A stretch of DNA of 64,000 nt from Fulvia fulva (Eukaryota > Ascomycota > Dothideomycetes > Mycosphaerellales > Mycosphaerellaceae): assembly GCF_020509005.1 (NCBI RefSeq), contig NC_063018.1:1550001-1614000 (forward strand), written 5' to 3'. Shown piece after piece: positions 57,303-64,000 of this stretch; position 1 is the first letter of the stretch; each line of letters starts with the position of its first letter. The notes under the pieces were generated by a model. The model was given only the letters and a program-made list of their open reading frames with translations, had not been told where the DNA came from and did not search any database. The translations under genes were made by a program, and so were the position numbers.

Positions 57303-59623
57303 ATTTTGAGCCTCACTAATCAATAACCAACTGAATATTGGGCTCACCATTAGCATACCAGTGGTTACCTCCTTCCTAAATAGGAAGGTGGATGTAGTTT
57401 ACAAGGTGTTGTTGCTATTGCTCGGTCCTGCCTGTACCTCTTCATTCACCTCATTCTCTGACACCTCCTGCTGTTGCTGAATCGTCCGCTTGTTGAAGTT
57501 GGTGTTGTAGTCCGCAACTATCGTCTCCTCACTGTCCACATCTTCGCCTTTGCCTAGAGGTCCGTACCAGTTACGGAGGCAACTACAGGCCTCTATAACG
57601 AGGTCTCCGAGCTGTGATCTTCGATAGTGTATCATATCACGGCCAGCACTGAAGCTACGCTCTAGAGCATCGCTTATAAGCGGCAGTGCCAGTGTATCGA
57701 AGGCAAATCGTGCTAGCTCAGGCTCTATATCTCGGCGTACGTACTAGTATCTAAGCACGTCGTATAGGGCTATGTTCTGGTCCTTAATCTCCTTTAGTGA
57801 CTTGCCGGCGTGTGGAACAGGCTCATAAGCTTATAACAGGTAGCGCTCGAATGAGTCAACCCTTAGTGTTAGTATAAATAAGTCCGTGATCTTACGGCGC
57901 TTAAACTTCGACAGATTAGCTCGAAGATCGTCCTCGCTATCGGCCTTAACAATAGGCTATGTTTGAGTCTCTATAGCTTGCGATTGCGATTGTGACTGCT
58001 TCTTCTTCCCCTTCCGCTTCTTTAGAGGTGTTACGGTATCCGTAGAGGTGTTAATCTAGCTAGCGGGTTTATAGAACGTCTCCTAGATGTCTATCGCCTA
58101 TGCTTTCGTACTCTTGATCTAAGACTGCTGATCTTTCGTACCGGCGCTCTAGAGGTCTTTAAACTACGCGTGTTTCAATATAGGGTTTAGTATCACTACG
58201 GCGTAGTAGATAGGCATGTCGTCTACGGCTTAGAAGTACTTCTCGACCTTCCGCTACGAGGCTTTATAGCATTTCGAGAGATAATCGAAGGAATCGTCTT
58301 TCTTAGTTTCCTACTTATACTCGGTATTATAGGCGTTAAGGGTGTTAAGTATAAAGTAGAGAGTCGGATACTAGTCGAAGAGGTGTCTCTACTCGCCCTA
58401 GGTGTCTATAGTCGTAATCTCGAAGACCTATAGCGTGTTATGTAGCCTGTCGAGTTAATACTAGTTACTAGTCGAGGGCGCATTGTTTTTAATAGTAGGA
58501 TCGTCCCTGTTTTAGAAGCAGAAGGTGTTAATGCGTTTCTTAATAGTAATAGCACGTCCGAACATATAATAGAAGCTGTTCTAGCGCGTAGAGTTGTCTT
58601 AAATAAGCTATAGGATAATAAGTTAGTAAAAGAGGTAAGTAGGTAGGAGGATGACGATAGCGGCTTTTGTTCGGCATATTGACGGGAAGCTCCCGAGGCA
58701 ATAGATAGGCTTAGATAAGCACTAGCGCCGTCACGTACGCTATCCTAGGTATCCCTTACTCACCTTAAGGTTATTAAATTCCTCTAACCCTTCACCTCCT
58801 ACTACCTCTCTAAACTTATCTAACCTCTATATTAAAGCCCTTATCTACTTTATTATATTATACAGCTTACTAATAGCACTACGAGTATACTAGAACGCCT
58901 CTACCGCCGTAAATACGCCCTCCTCCGTCTTTAGTTCCAGCTCCTTTAGGTCCCGATTAGATAACTCTCCTAGTAGTAGTGACTTTGCGTAGAGGTTAGT
59001 AATATAGCCAAAATATCGTAGGCGGCGGCCCTTACGGTAATAGACCTTTATCTACGGGTACATCCTCCTTATTAACGTATTAACTACGGTGTCGTTATTA
59101 CTAGTATTATCGGTTACGAAATACCCGATTCGGTATAAGATCGAGTACTCGGCGAACACCTCCTAAAGCGCGTCTATAATATTCGCGCTAGTATATTTAC
59201 TACGTAGTCGCCTAAACGCTAAGAGCTTAGTACAACGCTTGCCTCGAGTAGAGATATAATAGGCATAAACCGAGACGATAGCGCGATGATTAGGAGAGGT
59301 CTAGACGTCGAATGAGATATAAATATCGCTTAGTGCCTTTAGCATTTCCTAGATTGACTTCGCCTTCTAGTTCTCGTACTTATAGAGCACCTACTTTCGA
59401 ATAGTCACGCCGGCGCGTAGTAGATACTGTCTAATGTTCTGCGATAGGCAATAAACGAGCTCTCGAAAGTAGGCGTTCTCGACTATACGGAAGGCGATAT
59501 AGTAGTATATAATCTATCGGATAAGTAGTTGCTTAAATTCGTTAAACTTGGAGACTAACGCCTATATTAAAGTCGTCTACGCCGGATTAACGACAGGCTC
59601 TTTAACAACGGTAATAGGCTGAC

Positions 59624-60143
59624 TGTCATGGTCTCCCCACAGAGTGTACAGAAGGTGGGGACAGAAGAGCCTCAGAGTGCTCAGAAGTCGTCAAGAAGTG
59701 ACAGTCCAGCTTGGTGTGTGAGCACCAAGAATCACATGCCCCGCAACATTCACTACGGGACCTAGCCCTCCAAATTCACCCCTCTACCAAACCTTGACAG
59801 ATTCACTTCGGCTCGTGACTGTGTGACTCACGGCACTCCCGCGAGCACCCGCGACTGCGCTGGACCCTGGAAGAAGCACGTGGAAGACTCGGAACGTAGG
59901 GCAGGTTGGAATAAGGTTTTGAGCAAAGCTGCTGAGCGCGGCTTCGCACGGGTTAGCCCTGTTGATGCGGGGACACGCACTCGCGAGGGTCGCGTATAAA
60001 TATCTGGCCTTCCCCAGGCCTCTCTTGCTTTCTTCGTCTTTTGTTTTGTGTAGCCATCATACCATACCCTTTTGCATCTGCACTTCGCACCTGCATTCTC
60101 GCTTTCACCCTTGCATCTCACAGGCCAGGCTCTCGCCCTGACA
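59624..60143 (+). repeat. LTR of the palindromic insertion (full unit)
   Basis: TGTCA...TGACA, 520 bp, with TATAAA at 59,995-60,000 followed by a pyrimidine-rich start region. Its last 208 bp recur unchanged at 60,502-60,709. Confidence 0.75.
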
Positions 60144-60184
60144 TCACAAAAGACCAACAAACCGTCAACCACTCGAGTCATCCT
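59976..60184 (+). repeat. Left arm of a 209-bp inverted repeat
   Basis: By eye a perfect reverse complement of 60,296-60,504, separated by 111 bp. Covers the TATA-containing end of the LTR and 41 bp beyond it. Confidence 0.9.
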
Positions 60185-60295
60185 GCACCGAAGGCAGCGG
60201 CGTTCGAGAAGGGGATGTCAGTCCACTCACTGAAGTGGAATGGAGTGTCTTGGTTGTCGAGGTTGACACCTCTATCGGTGGCGTGGTCACCCATG

Positions 60296-60504
60296 AGGAT
60301 GACTCGAGTGGTTGACGGTTTGTTGGTCTTTTGTGATGTCAGGGCGAGAGCCTGGCCTGTGAGATGCAAGGGTGAAAGCGAGAATGCAGGTGCGAAGTGC
60401 AGATGCAAAAGGGTATGGTATGATGGCTACACAAAACAAAAGACGAAGAAAGCAAGAGAGGCCTGGGGAAGGCCAGATATTTATACGCGACCCTCGCGAG
60501 TGCG
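60296..60504 (-). repeat. Right arm of the 209-bp inverted repeat
   Basis: Its end (60,502-60,504) overlaps the start of the third, direct copy by 3 bp, so two LTR pieces lie head to head. It contains an inverted TATA box at 60,480-60,485 that faces left, toward the TATA box of the left arm. Confidence 0.9.
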
Positions 60505-60709
60505 CGGCTTCGCACGGGTTAGCCCTGTTGATGCGGGGACACGCACTCGCGAGGGTCGCGTATAAATATCTGGCCTTCCCCAGGCCTCTCTTGCTTTCTT
60601 CGTCTTTTGTTTTGTGTAGCCATCATACCATACCCTTTTGCATCTGCACTTCGCACCTGCATTCTCGCTTTCACCCTTGCATCTCACAGGCCAGGCTCTC
60701 GCCCTGACA
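60502..60709 (+). repeat. Third copy of the LTR end (direct)
   Basis: 208 bp, by eye identical to 59,936-60,143. TATAAA at 60,561-60,566, directed rightward. Confidence 0.9.
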
Positions 60710-61308
60710 CTGACCCTACTTGTTTAATCTATAGACAGTAAGGTAAGAAAGTGGCCCTTGATTGCCGTTAACGATAGGCAGTTCTTGAGGCTTACCCTCT
60801 AGCTTATAGGTCTAGCAGTAATACACCTCCTTACTATTATCGTGCCGTATCAACAACTCGCTATGTTACTATACCGGAGAGGTCTGTTTACGCGTCCCTT
60901 TCGACTGTATCGCCTTCTTACGCGTGTACTCCTTGCTATAGAGCTTGAAGCAGTCCTTGTGCTTCTCCGGATAGAAGTCTAGGTTCTTCAAAGAGAGGGT
61001 TATAATATCAGATGCTAGGGCTCGATTGCCGGGAAATGATAGCCATACGAAGGGCATTGTAGCGACAGTAAGGTGAAAGAAAGAGAGGTGAATACACACG
61101 CAAAACGCGTAGGTACGCGACTCTAAGATCATGCTAATTTAGCGTGTACCAACTGCGGATCAGCATCCTACTGGAGCGGCTTAGATACGGGCTCTAGGCT
61201 ATATATGGATCTGATTAACAAGGGCAGTGAGGTACCTCACCACTAGATAACCAACAGCGACAGCGAGGTCACCACAACCAACCAATAACCACCGGTTAGC
61301 ACCACTAA

Positions 61309-61338
61309 CCATTAGCAACCATACCAATAAGCTCACTG
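61309..61338 (-). repeat. hAT right terminal inverted repeat
   Basis: In inverted sense starts CAGTGAGCTTATTGGTATGG. Followed by the 8-bp target duplicate CGGGCTTC. Confidence 0.85.
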
Positions 61339-63193
61339 CGGGCTTCTGGCAACGCTTTCCTTGGGTCGCCTTGCTCCAGATACTCGGAGCACTGCTTGGT
61401 GTAACAGCCTCCATTGCTGTTCTCGTCAAGTCTGATGGAACTCTCATCTCGGATTGGAAGTATGCCCCAACAGTCTACCTCTCGATCGCCTACACCATCA
61501 GCAACCTGCTACTCGCCGCTGCCTTTAGCGAAGGCGTCACGGTGGGTAGTCAAACTAGACCACCACGCATTCGAGCGACTGAACGACATTGTAGGTCGGC
61601 TGGTGGAACAAAGCCACGAAAGTCGGCACCGTGCTTGGCGACCTTCATCGCCATCTCACTCAGGGTAGAAACGCATGGGCAGCCCTGATGTCTGGACGAC
61701 ACTTCAACTTCATCGCGTTCGCGGCTTTGTTCGTCACAATCACGCCAGTGAATGGTCCGTTGCTCCAACGTTCGTCGACAGTAGGCGTCAAATCCATAGG
61801 ATCACGGGCGACCCTGCAATTGCCCATCACGCGTAGAGTCTGGGCGCCGACGGGCTTTACCTCTGGTAGGGCTTATAGTGTTCCGCTGTTCAGTGGGCCG
61901 TTCAATGATGTTGTGCAGGAGAGTATTGCCGTCGAGACATATTGAAAATCGATGCGCTTGTTTCGACGCGGTGGCTGACGGGTCAGGCCTACTATAGGAG
62001 CGGCCCCATCGTCATCAGCGGTACTGGATGTCCCGGCGATGCCACCTGCCCCGGCCGTCTGACAGGCGTAGGCCTTACCGTGAACTGTTCGAGTGCCAGC
62101 GCCGACTTTTCGGTCGAAAAGACCGACGGCACTTCCTCTATCAGATGGGAATCTGTCAACGGAACAGATGTCTTCTACAGCAAAGTGTCCTGGAACGCCG
62201 CATCACCCGGAAACCTCTCCCTGAGTATCCAATACAAAGCTACTCCAGACATCAATGGCCAGCTCGTGGTCATAAACTGCACGCTGCAGACTGCAACGGT
62301 ACAATATCCAGTCAATATCGATGGTAACAGCTCCAGGATAGCACTGACACCTGGGACTTCTGTCTTCGACGATGTCTTATTGTCGATGAATCCCCCCCCA
62401 GAAGCTATGTATGGGCTAGACTCGGAGATTGGTGGGTATGCGTTAGTATTGAGCATACGGTTCAATGCCTGGACGTACCTTCGCTGGGTCGGCGGTGAGT
62501 AGACGCCAACCTCAACGGGAAGGTTAGGGATGCTGACTGTTGTGCTAGCTGCTGGCTACGAGCTACGATCACAAGGCCCTCTTGGGCCACAATTCGCGTC
62601 AATGGAGGATGTCGACGACTTTTTCGAAGGTGTGTCGAATGTCAAGTTCAATGACCCAACTCCATATCTCCTCCACCAAGCACACGAGCTCCTGTTCCGT
62701 ACCGCCCTGGTCCAGGGAAATGGCACGTCGATGGAGCTTGTCCAGGGTGCTTCTCAAATCCGTACTGCGGGCGTCTACGTTTCCCATTACGAGTTTCTTG
62801 GGATTGCTGTCGCAATCAGCCTAGTAGCTGTGAGCATCGTGATTGCTGCATATGCTGGATATTGGTGAGTACTGCATTTTACAAGACCACATCCGCGAGA
62901 CCGTACGCTGACCTCAAGACTTTAGCCACCTCGGGCGCGAAGTCTCGATGAGCCCCATTGAGATCGCCAAAGCGTTCAATGCTCCTCTACTGCCTCATGA
63001 GCCCTCGAACGCTAACGCTGACGAACTCACAAAGTCGGCAGGTGGGACGCCGGTGCGGTATGGACTTCTATCCGAGAAAGGCTTTGGGCAGAACACAGAA
63101 TACAGAGCGATCATCCAGCGTGTAGCGATAGACCCAGATGATAGTTGGTTTGAGATCGCGGACCCATCCGCGGTGAGATCGTTGAGGCGGTAG

Positions 63194-63486
63194 ATCCCTA
63201 ATATGGATTGCCTTGGTCGCGAAAGGCGGCTGAATCAGAAAAGCGTATACATCTTGTACAACGATAAGACTATACTGTGTGCATGTGATGCATGTCATAC
63301 AATCCTGCACCTCCCTTCCCCCTCCAACGCCATACAATCCGCAAACTATACTCATCGCCTAAACTCATCAAACTCATCAGTCTTCATGACCGCAGGGTAT
63401 CTTCCATCCTTCACCATGACCCAATCCTCTTCTCGTCGACTGCGCTCGTCTCGCAGAGTCTGAGCTCTGCGTACACTACGAGGCTT
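63194..63486. other. Intergenic region between convergent genes
   Basis: Shared 3' flank of the membrane-protein gene (plus) and the SH3 gene (minus). No other gene seen. Confidence 0.6.
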
Positions 63487-64000
63487 CTAGCAACTCTTGA
63501 GGTAGTTGCTAGGCACCAGACCCAGAGGACTATTTTTGCCCACCACCTCAGCCTCCCACCATCCGTCGTCCTGATGCCGCGTGACGGCGAGGATGTCGCC
63601 TTTCGTGAATGAGAGCTCTTCGGGGATTGCGGCTTGGTACATGTACATGGCGCGAGCTGTGACGCAAAAGTCAGCGAGTGTGGAGGTATGAGCGGGTAGG
63701 GTTGTGCTTACCGTAGTGCAAGATCGGTCTTCCGTCCTTCGTGACTTGTCTTTGCATGCCTTGACTCTGACTTCTGACGCGAGACGAGACTTGAGTGTTA
63801 TCGTTCGGATGATACTGGCTCTGAGGTCGACCGCCACGCTGAGAGCCATAAGGATCCTGAGCAGGTGAAGCTGGAGCCAAGACCATAGCCCCACCCGTAG
63901 CATACTCAGAGCCGCGACTGCTTGGTGGACGGCTGTTGGCTCCAGCTGCGGGACGGCTGTATGCTGGATTGGGTGATGTTGCACGGGGAACCTGGGAGCC
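63487..64000 (-). CDS. SH3-domain protein, C-terminal part; probably a septation F-BAR protein (Imp2/Hof1-like)
   Basis: The gene runs off the right edge, so only the 3' end is seen. Exon 64000-63712 encodes a Pro/Ser/Gln-rich disordered linker (NSRPPSSRGSEYATGGAMVL) ending in KDGRPILHY. A 55-nt intron (63711-63657, GTAAGC...GTCACAG) follows, then exon 63656-63487 with an SH3 domain: ARAMYMYQAAIPEELSFTKG, DDGWWEAEVV and LGLVPSNYL, stopping 3 residues later. ALYDY-, WW- and PSNYL-type SH3 positions are all present. Disordered linker plus a C-terminal SH3 after RPILHYARA matches fungal F-BAR cytokinesis proteins as I know them, but the F-BAR domain is outside the window, so that identity is inference. 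Confidence 0.8.
   Translation of the reverse strand, partial: APRFPVQHHPIQHTAVPQLEPTAVHQAVAALSMLRVGLWSWLQLHLLRILMALSVAVDLRASIIRTITLKSRLASEVRVKACKDKSRRTEDRSCTTVSTTLPAHTSTLADFCVTARAMYMYQAAIPEELSFTKGDILAVTRHQDDGWWEAEVVGKNSPLGLVPSNYLKSC

Larger units (their letters stand above)
59624..60709 (+). mobile_element. Palindromic LTR-retroelement insertion (1,086 bp) inside the hAT
   Basis: Begins TGTCA and ends TGACA; CTGAC at 59619-59623 recurs at 60710-60714 as an exact 5-bp target duplication. Structure: a 520-bp LTR-like unit (59,624-60,143), 41 bp of leader, a 111-bp centre, then an inverted copy of leader plus LTR end (60,296-60,504), then a direct copy of the last 208 bp of the LTR (60,502-60,709). 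Read from the inverted copy, LTR end and leader lead into an ATG frame starting MGDHATDRGVNLDNQDTPFH, as at the start of a gag. It has normal CA/TG content, so it is recent. No parent element is in the window. Confidence 0.85.
57399..61110 (-). pseudogene. hAT transposase, degraded and interrupted
   Basis: N-terminal BED-type zinc-finger remnant at 60,760-61,070 (FVWLSFPGNRALASD, then EVYYC and KLEGKPQELP). The C-terminal hATC dimerisation block is at 57,530-57,760 (ELARFAFDTLALPLISDALE, RSFSAGRDMIHYRRSQLGD, then EACSCLRNWYG), with an open C-terminal tail to 57,399. The central catalytic part is RIP-mutated with TAG/TAA stops, and 1,091 bp of LTR-type DNA sit at 59,624-60,714. Inactive; the family assignment from the hATC block is firm. 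Confidence 0.85.
57273..61338 (-). mobile_element. hAT transposon, 4,066 bp, inserted in the membrane-protein gene
   Basis: Inverted ends begin CAGTGAGC and share TGGTATGGTT (57,273-57,302 and 61,309-61,338). The 8-bp CGGGCTTC at 57265-57272 is repeated exactly at 61339-61346, the hallmark of hAT. The transposase lies on the minus strand. An LTR-type insertion (59,624-60,709) lies inside. The body is RIP-like between about 57,700 and 59,620, with better preserved ends. Confidence 0.93.
57090..63193 (+). pseudogene. Fungal multi-pass membrane protein, interrupted by a hAT transposon
   Basis: Function unknown; the type is a large extracellular domain between membrane helices, common in Pezizomycotina. 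Pieces: 57090-57272 (MDRRQRCRLSEP to PYAWRPGF), then after the transposon 61347-61541, 61595-61930, 61987-62494, 62549-62864 and 62926-63193, with GT-AG introns of 53-61 nt. The frame crosses the insertion exactly if one 8-bp target copy is dropped (RPGF then WQRFPWV). The total is 1,806 nt, 601 aa. Membrane segments: LLQILGALLGVTASIAVLV, APTVYLSIAYTISNLLLAAA and, near the C-terminus, FLGIAVAISLVAVSIVIAAY. The outer domain has Cys (GCPGDATCPG) and several N-glycosylation sites. The C-tail has SMSPIEIAKAFNAPLL. The intron 61931-61986 has a weak donor (GTCGAG). An upstream ATG at 57009 is possible. Confidence 0.75.

Noticed and set aside
59828..60687. Open frames of 68-174 codons on both strands in the palindromic insertion
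   Set aside because: They are copies of the same translation created by the inverted and direct repeats. Only the short gag-like start in the centre has coding character.
1..64000. tRNA or rRNA genes
   Set aside because: No cloverleaf or rRNA core sequence was convincing by eye. A dedicated covariance-model search would be needed to exclude short ones.

Overview
The window looks like nuclear DNA of a filamentous ascomycete (Pezizomycotina). Intact host genes have GT-AG introns of about 49-61 nt. One gene is a cutinase, a typical plant-associated function. About two thirds of the window is transposon DNA carrying a repeat-induced point mutation (RIP) signature: CA/TG is scarce, TA and CTAG are abundant, and old coding frames are full of TAG/TAA where relatives have Gln or Trp. 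A Dothideomycete is my guess from gene types and intron style only.

Layout. 1-12,360 is a RIP-degraded nest: a minus-strand Ty3/gypsy element (window edge to about 10,600) whose gag holds a complete Ty1/copia element (4017-9489, 234-bp LTRs, 5-bp duplication), then a truncated second copia (10,990-11,795). 12,361-18,790 is a host island with a GMC oxidoreductase, now broken by a 496-bp insertion, and an intact POT-family peptide transporter. 18,790-46,830 is a second transposon block: a truncated pogo/Fot element, a well-preserved Tad1-like LINE on the minus strand with intact ORF2, two full-length pogo/Fot elements, three degraded LINEs and a copia element with a pogo inside it.

47,073-50,745 is a Mutator-like (MULE) element whose single frame carries 13 TAG and one TAA. 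It ends about 200 bp before an intact cutinase (50,951-51,734). Then follow an intact short-chain dehydrogenase (52,293-53,295, minus), a zinc deaminase-like gene with a frame change (53,757-55,440), a doubtful secreted-protein gene and a multi-exon fungal membrane-protein gene (57,090-63,193). The last is split by a 4.07-kb hAT transposon with an exact 8-bp duplication. The hAT in turn contains a 1,086-bp palindromic LTR-retroelement insertion with its own exact 5-bp duplication. The 3' end of an SH3-domain gene, probably a septation F-BAR protein, closes the window.

The repeats record a history. Old gypsy, copia and LINE copies are saturated with RIP. The MULE and the RT half of the second copia are only lightly mutated. 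The LINE at 19.8-24.2 kb and the palindromic LTR insertion look unmutated and therefore recent. Two host genes (GMC oxidoreductase, membrane protein) were broken by insertion, and their original frames can still be followed across the insertions. I see no CRISPR array, rRNA or convincing tRNA.
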